Of a stretch of DNA of 64,000 nucleotides, positions 16,465 to 24,516 are shown in pieces. Each line of letters begins with the position of its first letter. Positions within the stretch are counted from its first letter, which is position 1. The stretch is from Candidatus Rhodobacter oscarellae (GTDB taxonomy: Bacteria > Pseudomonadota > Alphaproteobacteria > Rhodobacterales > Rhodobacteraceae). Both the position numbers and the translations under genes were made by a program. The notes under the pieces were generated by a model, which worked only from the letters and a program-made list of their open reading frames with translations, had not been told where the DNA came from and made no database searches. Location of the stretch: positions 27,588 through 91,587 of the forward strand of contig NZ_LFTY01000001.1 of NCBI RefSeq assembly GCF_001078595.1, read 5' to 3'.

Positions 16465-16773
16465 AGCGGTTCCTTCGATGCGAAATTGTTTCGCAGATGC
16501 TATGCCCAGAATGCAGCAACGTGGCTTCACATTTTCATCAGGCGACAGCGCACCTAATGATTGGGGCCAGCATAAGGCGGCCCATACCCGGCTCGAAGCG
16601 CATTGCCTGAATGCTACGACGCAGCCCGGCGTAGCTGCCATTCGTGCGCGGCGCAGCAATACCTGAAGGTCAGTTTTCGCAGTCAAGGGTCTAAGGCGCC
16701 CACATTCTCCTAGTGCGGCCCATGGCTTTGACGTTTAGTCCATTTGGGGAAGATTCCATGAAAGGCCGGACCA

Positions 16774-17682
16774 ATGACGCTCCCAGGACCGCGAGTGCTC
16801 GGATTAATAGCGGCGCTTGCCACAGTGACGATTTGGGCAGCATTCATGTTGATCACGCGATTTGCGGTGCAGGGCAGTTTCACAGTTGAGGAACTTTTGA
16901 TCCTGCGCTTAGTGCCAGGTGCTTTGGTTATGGTCCCATTCATGTGGCAGCTTGGTGTGATGCCGCACGGGCAGTCATGGCCGCGCGCGGCAATGTTGAT
17001 GGTCGGCGCAAGCGCAGTCTTTCCGTATGTCGTGTCCAAGGGGCTGGCCTATGCCCCTGCCTCGGATGGCGGAGCGCTGGCCCCCGGGATGTTGCCATTT
17101 TGGACCGCGCTTGCGGCATATATCTTGGCTGGAGAAGTCACGGGTCCGCGCCGCCGGTTTGGTCTTGCGATGATTTTGACCGGCGCAATGATCGTCAGTC
17201 TTTGGCAAATCCTTTTAGGCACTGACAATGGCGCTTGGAAAGGTCACCTCATGTTTCTGACCGGCTCGGGTTGCTTTGCGATCTATTCCATCATCTTTCG
17301 ACAGAGCGGACTCAGCCCATTGCACAGTTTGGTCATTGGGCTGTTTTGGGGTACACTGTTAATCACTCCGCTTCTCCTGGCCACGGGCAACGTAAGCTTC
17401 GCTACGTCCGATCTGAAGGACGTAGCCGTAATGATCGTGCTTCAAAGTTTCATAATTGGGATTTTGGCAATGTTCTTGTTCGGCTATGCGGTGCAACTTA
17501 TCGGCGCTGCGGAAACCGCTGCATTTGGTGCATTGACTCCCATCCTTGCCTTACTTGGGGGCGTGGCCTTTCTGGGAGAAACCGTGACCACGCTTAAAGT
17601 CTTTGGCGTCATCCTCGTAGCGGCTGGGGTCTTTTTGGCATCGGGTGTTCTAAGCAAACCAAAGACATCGACCACATCCTAA
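16774..17682 (+). CDS. EamA-family (DMT) transporter
   Basis: 302 residues, about ten hydrophobic helices in two homologous EamA halves (residues about 8-140 and 150-290), the layout of the drug/metabolite transporter superfamily. Motifs include ATVTIWAAFMLITRFAVQGS in the first helix and AFGALTPILALLGGVAFLGE in the ninth. Substrate cannot be predicted. Its orientation is opposite to its neighbours and it forms a single-gene cassette between repeats. Confidence 0.85.
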   Translation: MTLPGPRVLGLIAALATVTIWAAFMLITRFAVQGSFTVEELLILRLVPGALVMVPFMWQLGVMPHGQSWPRAAMLMVGASAVFPYVVSKGLAYAPASDGGALAPGMLPFWTALAAYILAGEVTGPRRRFGLAMILTGAMIVSLWQILLGTDNGAWKGHLMFLTGSGCFAIYSIIFRQSGLSPLHSLVIGLFWGTLLITPLLLATGNVSFATSDLKDVAVMIVLQSFIIGILAMFLFGYAVQLIGAAETAAFGALTPILALLGGVAFLGETVTTLKVFGVILVAAGVFLASGVLSKPKTSTTS

Positions 17683-17704
17683 ATCCAAAAAACCGCGTGC
17701 TTCA

Positions 17705-17835
17705 GCACGACCGGCCCATACCGACTCTCAGCTCCGCTACCGGATGCTGCGGTCGCAGCCCGCTTAGCGGCCCTTCGCTGCTCCTGCGAAGATCGAAGAT
17801 GGTCGAACTCACAGTGTGCGGACAAAACAGCCCTA
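17705..17835. repeat. Dispersed intergenic repeat, copy at 17.7 kb
   Basis: GGATGCTGCGGTCGCAGCCC followed by GCTTAGCGGCCCTTC corresponds to the 20-mer core of the 8.4- and 13.6-kb copies with three substitutions, and CGAACTCACAGTGTGCGG to their GATTCACA...CGCGGG segment. No gene is present. Confidence 0.5.
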
Positions 17836-17928
17836 CATTGCAGCCGTGCAATTGACCGCTGTCGGTCATAAGCAGACGCAATCTAGTCGTGGATCGGGCC
17901 GTATGCTTCCCGATCAACTCGGTTCGGT

Positions 17929-18255
17929 TCAACCTGCTTTCAGATAGGGGATCGCTCCGGCGATATCCGTGTCGTCAATTACATGGAAGTTTGAGACGCT
18001 TCCAGACCGGCGAGCTTGGCCATAGGGAGCGTAGTCAGGGTCAGCTGCGAAGCTATCGAGTGCTTCCCGGCTCGGGAACTCAAGGATTGCGATCAGAGTG
18101 CTGTCTTTCGCAGTACCCTCGATAGTTTCGATATTGCCGCTCCGAGACAAGTGTCGGCCTCCGTGCTTTTCGGCCAGCTTGTGAACGTTCGAGCCGTATT
18201 CTGGTACCCATCCGTCATGCGTGATCTTGATATCGGCGATTAGATAGACACTCAT
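17929..18255 (-). CDS. DUF1330 family protein
   Basis: 108 residues with the small ferredoxin-like (dimeric alpha-beta barrel) DUF1330 fold: MSVYLIADIKITHDGWVPEY at the start, GNIETIEGTA and LIAILEFPSREALDSFAADPDYAP in the middle. Members are of unknown or varied function. The start ATG overlaps the last codons of the truncated IS1182-type transposase (GCATGA), and its ribosome site AAAAGGAGAGC lies inside that overlap, so the element ended within a few tens of bases of this gene. Confidence 0.8.
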   Translation of the reverse strand: MSVYLIADIKITHDGWVPEYGSNVHKLAEKHGGRHLSRSGNIETIEGTAKDSTLIAILEFPSREALDSFAADPDYAPYGQARRSGSVSNFHVIDDTDIAGAIPYLKAG

Positions 18256-19190
18256 GCTTGCTCTCCTTTTGTGCGGCGGGCCGGACTGGCCGCGCCAGCT
18301 ACCAACAGGTTGGTGTCCGTCTTGGCATCATAGGCGAAGTCTGCCTTGTCGAAGCGACCCCGTGCTCGCGCATTCGAAGTTTGCGGCTTCGGAACAACGA
18401 CTGAGATACCCGCCTCCTCACAGGCAAGGATTTCTTCGCTCTTGAAGTAGCCCTTATCCGCGACAGCCTCGATCTGGTCGGCAGCCATGGCCTCCCGCGC
18501 TGCCAACGCCATCATCGATAGCGCGTCCCGGTCATAGCCGTGTATCGTCACCTCGTGAGCGACAATGAGATGGTTCTCGGCATCCACCGCCGTCTGCACA
18601 TTGTAACCAACCACGCGTGGCATACGAGGTGTCGTGGCCATAGAACGTGCGTCTGGATCGCTCAGCGAGACCTGGGCCTCACCGGTCTCATCCATGCGTT
18701 TCTCAATGGAGCGATAGCGTGCCGCTTCCTTCTGGAGGTGCTGAACCTTGCACAAGGCGCGTTCCATCCGGGCTTCGGGCATCACCGTGCCTGTTTGTTC
18801 ATACACCTCGTCCGCGCGATCAAGCTCACCCAAATACCGTACAATGGCCAAATCAATATCGCTCAGCTTCTGGCGCAACTTGCCGCGGGTGTAGTTCTTG
18901 GCCTTCGCATTCATTGCCTTGAAGCGACTGCCGTCGATGGCAACTAGGGTGCCGTCCAGAAGGCTGATATCACGGCACAACGCGACAAACTGCTGGCATA
19001 GCTTGCGGATCGCAGGACCGTTACCTCTGCGGAAATCGGCAATCGTTTTGAAGTCAGGCTTCAGCTGGCCCGTCCGCCAGATCAGTTCCAGATTGCGACC
19101 ACATTTCCGTTCAGCCGCCGCGACGACTGCACTTGGTTCAAATAGCCGTAAAGGTAAATCCGAAGCATCGATTGCTCGGACTGTGCAGTC
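18256..19190 (-). mobile_element. Degraded IS1182-type transposase remnant
   Basis: A DDE transposase of the IS1182 group. Recognisable parts: YLYGYLNQVQSSRRL, then after a one-base frameshift near 19110 GRNLELIWRTGQLKPDFKTI, ADFRRGNG, LLDGTLVAIDGSRFKAMNA (first Asp), GYNVQTAVDAENHLIVAHEV, and AVADKGYFKSEEI (second Asp region). The C-terminus is missing after DFAYDAKTDTN, where it runs into unrelated sequence. The N-terminus is also short and no terminal inverted repeats are visible. With frameshift and both ends lost it cannot encode active transposase. Confidence 0.8.
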
Positions 19191-19617
19191 TTAACCAACA
19201 TAGTCCCCAAATACTCAGGCAGCAACATCGCCTGCTGACGATTTAAACCCTAGATAAAATGACCCATCAAAAGCCTCTGATTTACACCCGAACACGATAC
19301 CAGAAATCAAACAAAACAAGAAATTTTCAAACAGTCTCTCCGCTTAACCGACATTCGGGACAAACACGTCGCCTAGCCGCAAACGTCGCGCGCAGGACTG
19401 TGCCTAACCCTCCGCACGGTCTGTTAACCATGGGGTTCCGCGGAGCGGGTGCCCGACGGAAGTCCGACGTTTTGCCGACAAAAGTCCGACGCGGGTTTTC
19501 TCAACAAAATAAGGCGTTAACTCCCGATTCGCGGCGATGCCCCACGGACTCACCGCGCGGGCCGTTTGGGCCGAGTTTTGCGCAAGGCAGAAAGTGCCAA
19601 CGGGTCCGGCGCTGCCG
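19191..19617. other. Intergenic region, right edge of the accessory stretch
   Basis: No supported gene. Composition rises from AT-rich next to the IS remnant to GC-rich near the FAH hydrolase. Two near-identical short units, AAGTCCGACGTTTTGCCGAC and AAGTCCGACGCGGG, occur around 19460-19495. Confidence 0.35.
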
Positions 19618-20304
19618 TCAGACCACTTTCACCGTCAGCCCGCTCAGCCCTGTGACCGCGACCTCCATCACGTCGCCGCGCTGCACCGGGCCGACCCCGG
19701 CGGGCGTGCCCGAAAGGATGACGTCGCCGCCCGCCAATTCGAAATAGGCGCTGAGGTAGGAGATCATCTCGGGCACCTTCCAGATCATCTGGTTCAGGTC
19801 CCCCTGCTGGCGCGGCTCACCGTTGACGCTCAGCGAGATAACGCCCTCATTCAAGAGCCCCGTTTCGCCCACCTCGTGGATCGCGCCCACCGGGGCGGAG
19901 CGTTCAAACGCCTTGCCGATCTCCCAAGGGCGGCCCAGTTTCTTTTGCGCGCCCTGCAGGTCGCGGCGGGTCATATCCAGCGCGGCCGCATAGCCAAAGA
20001 CGTGGCCCTCGGCCTCCGCTACGGGGATGTCCGTGCCGCCGGATTTCAACATCACCGCAAGCTCGGCCTCGTGATGCACATCCGACGAGTGCGGCGGGTA
20101 AGGGAATTCCCCGGACGGGTCCAAGTTGTTGGGGTTCTTCTGGAAAAAGAACGGCGGCTCGCGATCCGGGTCATGCCCCATCTCGATGGCGTGGGCGGCA
20201 TAGTTGCGCCCGATGCAGTAGACGCGACGCACCGGGAACAGCTCCGACGAGCCCGCAATGGGCAGCGCCGCCAAGGCCGGCGTTTCGATGGCATGTTTCG
20301 GCAT
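19618..20304 (-). CDS. Fumarylacetoacetate hydrolase family protein
   Basis: 228 residues, the short cytosolic FAH form that cleaves C-C bonds in beta-diketo acids such as fumarylpyruvate or acylpyruvates, using a divalent metal. Seen: VYCIGRNYAAHAIEMG near residue 28, the metal-binding acidic residues in VHHEAELAVML (about 76-86) and a conserved Asp in FGYAAALDMTRRD (about 104-116), then GKAFERSAPVG, and the C-terminal GDVILSGTPAGVGPVQRGD. Orientation is opposite to ihfB. The precise substrate is not clear. Confidence 0.88.
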   Translation of the reverse strand: MPKHAIETPALAALPIAGSSELFPVRRVYCIGRNYAAHAIEMGHDPDREPPFFFQKNPNNLDPSGEFPYPPHSSDVHHEAELAVMLKSGGTDIPVAEAEGHVFGYAAALDMTRRDLQGAQKKLGRPWEIGKAFERSAPVGAIHEVGETGLLNEGVISLSVNGEPRQQGDLNQMIWKVPEMISYLSAYFELAGGDVILSGTPAGVGPVQRGDVMEVAVTGLSGLTVKVV

Positions 20305-20778
20305 GTTGTGGCGTCTCCCTGCGGCGCATTCGCCCTGGCATAGCGAGGCACCGGCGAGGAATCAAACACACGGCACACCGCGCGGCGCGAATTTTGACAA
20401 AAAGCGTCAGGGATCCGGTTGATTTACATGCGAATTTTCCGCGTGACCATTTTGGGGCAGGCCTGCCCTCTGCGATGCGACACACACGGAGGCCCCAGTC
20501 ACGGTCACCTCAGATCGGGCCTCAGCGCTTCCCGGCACACTATACAGGCCGCCGAATCATTTTTTGCACTTGTGTATCAACCTTTCCGCCGCGCCTATTG
20601 CCCGGTCAACACACCGCTCAAATCAGCTAAATGCAGCGCACTCGCCCGTAGAAAGGCCAAATTTATCACCCGTTTGTGAGTGAAACTGTTTCATGAGGCA
20701 AGATTTCTGCCTATAGTCTCACAATTGCTTGGCCGCATATTGTAGCGGTGAATACTGGTGCGCAAAGGGGGTGCTGCC
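20305..20778. other. Divergent intergenic region between the FAH hydrolase and ihfB
   Basis: Nothing protein-like is present. The right half is AT-richer than its surroundings and should hold the ihfB promoter; AAGGGGGTG just before the ATG is its ribosome site. I could not choose convincing -35/-10 boxes. Confidence 0.35.
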
Positions 20779-21060
20779 ATGATCCGGTCGGAGTTAATCC
20801 AGAAGGTAGCGGACGAAAATCCGCATCTCTACCAAAGAGATGTCGAGCGGATTGTTAACACGATCTTTGAGGAGATTATCGAGGCGATGGCCCGTGGGGA
20901 CCGGGTCGAGCTGCGCGGTTTCGGCGCGTTCTCGGTAAAGCAACGCGACGCGCGCGTCGGTCGCAACCCGCGCACCGGCGAGAGCGTCCAGGTCGAGGAA
21001 AAGCACGTGCCCTTCTTTAAGACCGGCAAGCTTTTGCGCGACCGCCTGAACGAGGGCTAG
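20779..21060 (+). CDS. ihfB: Integration host factor subunit beta
   Basis: DNA-bending nucleoid protein acting as a heterodimer with IhfA. The 93-residue protein begins [15 protein letters not shown] and has the HU/IHF core with [20 protein letters not shown] and the DNA-contacting arm [20 protein letters not shown], then [14 protein letters not shown] 20779 is chosen over an upstream GTG because family members start here and AAGGGGGTG precedes it. rpsA and ihfB are usually close neighbours in roseobacters; here about 13 kb separates them. Confidence 0.95.
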   Translation: MIRSELIQKVADENPHLYQRDVERIVNTIFEEIIEAMARGDRVELRGFGAFSVKQRDARVGRNPRTGESVQVEEKHVPFFKTGKLLRDRLNEG

Positions 21061-21204
21061 GGTTCCGCAACCTGTTGGCCCGCGCGGGCGTCTGGTCGCG
21101 GCACAAGCCCTTCCAATTCGCCGCCCGGCGCCTTAAATATCCAGTAGGTTCAGCCTGGGCGTGCCGCGAGTCGGCGCGCCGGTCATCAGAATGGATGCAC
21201 GCAA

Positions 21205-21570
21205 ATGCGCTATATCCGCTACGCGCTTCTGGCGCTTATCGCGATCGTCTTGATCACTCTCGCCGTGGCGAACCGGGGGCCGGTCACGCTGCGCCTGCTG
21301 CCCGAGGACATCGCCAACCTGGTCCGCTGGCCGGAGGCCGCTACCGGGGTCACCGTGCCTCTGTTTGTGGTGATCTTCGCGGGTGTGGTGCTGGGCGTTC
21401 TGCTGGGCTTCGTGACCGAGTGGATCCGCGAGCATAAGTTCCGCGCCGAGGCCGCGCTCGGGCGCCGCACCGCCGCACGGCTAGAGCGCGAAGTATCCGA
21501 GCTTAAGACCGACAAGCACGATGGCGACGACGTTCTGGCGCTCTTGGATGACGCCAGCCCCTCGCGCTAG
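21205..21570 (+). CDS. LapA-domain (DUF1049) inner-membrane protein
   Basis: 121 residues with two membrane helices, [20 protein letters not shown] near the N-terminus and [20 protein letters not shown] around residues 51-70, followed by a charged cytoplasmic coiled tail ([14 protein letters not shown]). This matches the LapA/DUF1049 family; in E. coli LapA works with LapB in controlling lipopolysaccharide synthesis, but the role of alphaproteobacterial members is not established. Lies between ihfB and trpF, a conserved order in Rhodobacteraceae, and ends 5 nt before trpF. Confidence 0.82.
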   Translation: MRYIRYALLALIAIVLITLAVANRGPVTLRLLPEDIANLVRWPEAATGVTVPLFVVIFAGVVLGVLLGFVTEWIREHKFRAEAALGRRTAARLEREVSELKTDKHDGDDVLALLDDASPSR

Positions 21571-21575
21571 ACGCA

Positions 21576-22214
21576 ATGCCCAGCACAAGGGTCAAGATCT
21601 GCGGCCTCAACGAGGCGGATCAGGTCGCCGCGGCGGTGGCTGCCGGTGCCGCCTATCTGGGCTTTAACTTCTTCCCCAAATCGCCACGCTATGTAACCCC
21701 GCAAGAGGCCGCGGCGCTCGCCGTCGAGGTGCCGCCGGGCGTCTGCAAGGTCGCACTCTCTGTGGACCCCGATGACGCGCTGCTGGACGAGATAACTACG
21801 GTCATGCCCGTCGACATGCTGCAACTTCACGGCCACGAGACGCCCGCGCGCGTGACCGAGGTAAAGACCCGCTATGGCCTGCCGGTGATGAAGGTCTTGG
21901 GGATCGCCGAGGCGGCGGATGTCGCGCAAATCGACCTCTACATGGGCGTCGCGGATCAGATCCTGATCGACGCGAAGGCACCCAAGGGCGCGGTGCTGCC
22001 CGGCGGAAATGGCATGCCCTTCGACTGGCGCCTGCTGCAAGGGCAGCGCTGGACGACACCGTGGATGCTCGCGGGGGGATTGACGCCCGACAATGTGGCC
22101 GAGGCCGTGGCGCTGACCGGCGCGCCGCAGGTCGATGTCTCCTCGGGCGTCGAAAGCGCGCCCGGCGTAAAGGACGCCGCCATGATGGCCGACTTCGTTG
22201 CAGCGGTGGCCTAA
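21576..22214 (+). CDS. trpF: Phosphoribosylanthranilate isomerase
   Basis: Third step of tryptophan synthesis, an Amadori rearrangement of N-(5-phosphoribosyl)anthranilate. The 212-residue (beta/alpha)8 barrel shows the catalytic Cys in [12 protein letters not shown] (residue 9), [21 protein letters not shown], the general-acid Asp in [11 protein letters not shown], and the phosphate-binding [14 protein letters not shown] and DVSSGVES loops. Start ATG 5 nt after the LapA-like gene. In roseobacters trpF is commonly followed by trpB; here an unrelated methyltransferase gene follows. Confidence 0.95.
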   Translation: MPSTRVKICGLNEADQVAAAVAAGAAYLGFNFFPKSPRYVTPQEAAALAVEVPPGVCKVALSVDPDDALLDEITTVMPVDMLQLHGHETPARVTEVKTRYGLPVMKVLGIAEAADVAQIDLYMGVADQILIDAKAPKGAVLPGGNGMPFDWRLLQGQRWTTPWMLAGGLTPDNVAEAVALTGAPQVDVSSGVESAPGVKDAAMMADFVAAVA

Positions 22215-22241
22215 AGCCCAAGCCTGTGCCACCATCGCCCC

Positions 22242-22862
22242 ATGTCGCACGCGCATGATCTCGAGGCCAAATACAGCGCCGCCGCGCCGCGCTGGGCCGA
22301 TAAGATGCGCCTCTTGGGCTATTACGACGCCTATCTGGGGCTCCTCTCATCGCAGAACTTTCGCGTCCCACCGGGGCATCGCGTGCTGGATATCGGTTGC
22401 GGCACCGGCGCTTTTGCGGAGGCCTGGGTGGCGATCCAGGGGGCCGAGCAATCGGTGGCGCTCTTGGACCCCTCGCAGGCCATGCTGGATCACGCTGCGG
22501 GCGCGCTGGCGCGGCGCGGTGTGACAACCACGCTCCTGCCAGAGACCTTAGAGACGCATAGCCCAGCGCAGCCCTATCACTGCCTCTTGGCGGCGCATGT
22601 GATCGAACACGCGGCGGATCCTGTCGCCGCGCTGCGCCAGATGCGGCGGCTCGTGTCCGCAGAGGCGCGGCTGTGGCTGGCGGTGTCCAAGCCGCATTGG
22701 TGCAACGCGATCATCTGGTTCCAGTGGCGGCATCGGGCCTATCGGCCCGAGCGCGTGGCGGCGATGCTGGCCGAGGCGGGCTGGGCTTTGGAGGTGGAAT
22801 ACGCCTTCCCCTCCGGTCCGCCGTCCCGGACCTCGCGCGGGTATTTGGCGAAAGCCCTCTAG
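22242..22862 (+). CDS. Class I SAM-dependent methyltransferase
   Basis: 206 residues. Motif I VLDIGCGTGAFAEAW binds S-adenosylmethionine; SVALLDPSQAML carries the acidic ribose-binding residue, and CLLAAHVIEHAADPVAALRQ is motif IV-like. Methyltransferase type 11/12 architecture. Substrate not predictable; ArsR-linked or ubiquinone-type methyltransferases look similar. It follows trpF by 27 nt on the same strand. Confidence 0.82.
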   Translation: MSHAHDLEAKYSAAAPRWADKMRLLGYYDAYLGLLSSQNFRVPPGHRVLDIGCGTGAFAEAWVAIQGAEQSVALLDPSQAMLDHAAGALARRGVTTTLLPETLETHSPAQPYHCLLAAHVIEHAADPVAALRQMRRLVSAEARLWLAVSKPHWCNAIIWFQWRHRAYRPERVAAMLAEAGWALEVEYAFPSGPPSRTSRGYLAKAL

Positions 22863-23094
22863 GACCGCTCTGGCCCCCGCGCGGCGCATGGATTTTCGGG
22901 TAGCTTCCGTTAAGCGCGCGCAATGACGACGGGCGCGCGCCTCTATAACCGAGGTTTAAATTGATATCCCGTCCGTTTGTGCCGCCGCCCGTAAACGCCG
23001 CGCCAATATCGGCGCCGGTCAATTCCCGGCATTCCTGTTTGCATCGGTGCTCGCTCCCCACTGCGACCCGAGCCACATCAGATGGAGACAAGAG

Positions 23095-23382
23095 ATGTAC
23101 AAAATAACAGTGATCACCTTGACCGCCGCGGCCGCCCTCCTGGGCACCACCGCCCTGGCCCAGGCTCAAGACGGTACGACCACCGACGATACGGTCACGG
23201 ACGATGAAACGCCGATAATTCTGCTCGATGACGGCGATGACGACGACGACGATGACGGCGACGACGATGACGGCGACGATGACGATGACGATGACGATGA
23301 TGACGGCGACGATGACGACGGCGACGACGGCGGCGACGACGGCGGCGACGACGGCGGCGATGACGGCGGCGACGATGACTAA
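23095..23382 (+). CDS. Secreted Asp/Gly-rich low-complexity protein
   Basis: 95 residues with a clear signal peptide (MYKITVITLTAAAALLGTTA LAQAQ, cleavage after AQA) and a mature part that is mostly aspartate and glycine. The tail is built of GGDD units encoded by a repeated GGCGGCGACGAC 12-mer (about 23320-23380). The mixture of GAC and GAT codons shows this is selected coding sequence rather than a simple microsatellite. Such acidic repeats can bind calcium or buffer charge outside the membrane; no family was recognised. It heads a cluster with a second acidic protein and a membrane regulator. Confidence 0.7.
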   Translation: MYKITVITLTAAAALLGTTALAQAQDGTTTDDTVTDDETPIILLDDGDDDDDDDGDDDDGDDDDDDDDDDGDDDDGDDGGDDGGDDGGDDGGDDD

Positions 23383-23555
23383 AACCATCCTCGTCTAAGA
23401 GCATCCCCGGTCAGCCATTAGCGCCTCTCTCGCAATCCCCCCCGTCCCACTTATCCCTAGGCGGGCGGCGGGCCCTTACCCCGCCAAGCCCCGCACGGAG
23501 GCTTTGCGCGAGTTGCGATAGACGGCAGACCGGGGATGTTTTATTGGAGATACCC

Positions 23556-23987
23556 ATGCGCGCGATGCTTCTTGCCCTTGCTCTGGCCTTATCGGCGATC
23601 CCTGCCGCCCCGGCCAAAGCCGACGTGGTCTCTGCCTGGAGCCAGCAGCTGCGCATTGATGGCTACGAAAAGGTCGTGGTGACGCGCACTTGGTTGGGGC
23701 GCGTCCGCATCATCGCCGAAAAGACAGGGGTCACCCGCGAGATCATCATCAACCCGCGCACCGGCGAGGTGCTGCGCGATTACTCCCGGGATGAAAAAGG
23801 CCGCCTGCGCCTGCCGCTAGGCTTCGATCCAGAGATGGAGAACGAGCTGGACGACGACGGCGATGCTCGTGGCGGCGGAGATGGCGGCAGCGGCGATGAT
23901 GACGACGGGGACGATGATAGCGACGACAGTGATGGTGATGGTGATGGTGATGGTGATGGTGGTGGCGGCGATGGTGGCGATGACTAG
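23556..23987 (+). CDS. Secreted PepSY-like protein with an acidic Asp/Gly tail
   Basis: 143 residues. Signal peptide MRAMLLALALALSAIPAAPAKA; a small central domain (about residues 25-80: LRIDGYEKVVVTRTWLGRVR, GVTREIIINPRTGEVLRDY) that looks like a PepSY/YpeB-type beta fold; then a tail of Asp/Gly/Ser with five perfect GATGGT hexamers (23931-23960). ATG 23556 is preferred since TTGGAG upstream serves as ribosome site. Shares the acidic tail design with the preceding gene and lies 15 nt before the regulator gene. Confidence 0.7.
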   Translation: MRAMLLALALALSAIPAAPAKADVVSAWSQQLRIDGYEKVVVTRTWLGRVRIIAEKTGVTREIIINPRTGEVLRDYSRDEKGRLRLPLGFDPEMENELDDDGDARGGGDGGSGDDDDGDDDSDDSDGDGDGDGDGGGGDGGDD

Positions 23988-24002
23988 CACGATCGGGCCC
24001 GA

Positions 24003-24512
24003 ATGACTCGACTCCCCGTCCTGATCGCTATTCTCGTTGTACAGGCCCTCTGCGCGGGCGTGTTCCTGTGGGACCTGCTCAGCAACATCTTTTCACTGCG
24101 CACGACGCCGATCAGCTGGCAGACCCGCGAGCTGATGGAGATCGGCGCCGCCATTGGTCTGCTGATGGGGCTGGCGATGGGCGGGCTTGTGCTCTACCGC
24201 GCGCATCGGCGCTCCAACCGCGTCGAGGCGCAGCTTCGCGTGGCCTCCGGCGCGTTTGCCGAGCTGCTAAACGAGCGCTTCGCCGAGTGGGGCCTGACCA
24301 AGGCCGAGCGCGACGTGGCGCTCTTTGCGATCAAGGGGCTCAGCCTGCAAGAGATCGCGCAGATGCGCAACACCTCCGAGGGCACGGTGAAGGCGCAGAC
24401 CAACGCGATCTATCGCAAGGCCGGGGTGAACGGGCGGCCGCAGCTGCTCAGCGTATTCATCGAGGATCTGCTGGCCGACCCGCTGGTCGAGGGCGAATCC
24501 CCCGCCGAGTAG
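24003..24512 (+). CDS. Membrane-anchored LuxR-type regulator
   Basis: 169 residues. Two N-terminal membrane helices (VLIAILVVQALCAGVFLWDL and IGAAIGLLMGLAMGGLVLY) are followed by a linker and a LuxR-type helix-turn-helix (about 98-160: LTKAERDVALFAIKGLSLQE, NTSEGTVKAQTNAIYRKAG). There is no receiver domain, so the periplasmic loop (about 25 residues) or the membrane itself must provide the signal. It is directly downstream of the two acidic secreted proteins, which may be its targets or its ligands; this is inference. Converges with the DUF4175 gene. Confidence 0.8.
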   Translation: MTRLPVLIAILVVQALCAGVFLWDLLSNIFSLRTTPISWQTRELMEIGAAIGLLMGLAMGGLVLYRAHRRSNRVEAQLRVASGAFAELLNERFAEWGLTKAERDVALFAIKGLSLQEIAQMRNTSEGTVKAQTNAIYRKAGVNGRPQLLSVFIEDLLADPLVEGESPAE

Positions 24513-24516
24513 GCCG

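Noticed and set aside
7329-17835. Integron cassette array with attC sites
   Set aside because: No integrase gene is present, the repeats lack the paired R-box core sites, and cassette orientations are mixed.
22711-23388. Long Val/Ile/Ala-rich frame on the minus strand opposite the Asp/Gly-rich gene
   Set aside because: It is the mirror of GAC/GAT repeats read in reverse; the plus strand has a signal peptide and ribosome site, the minus strand has neither.
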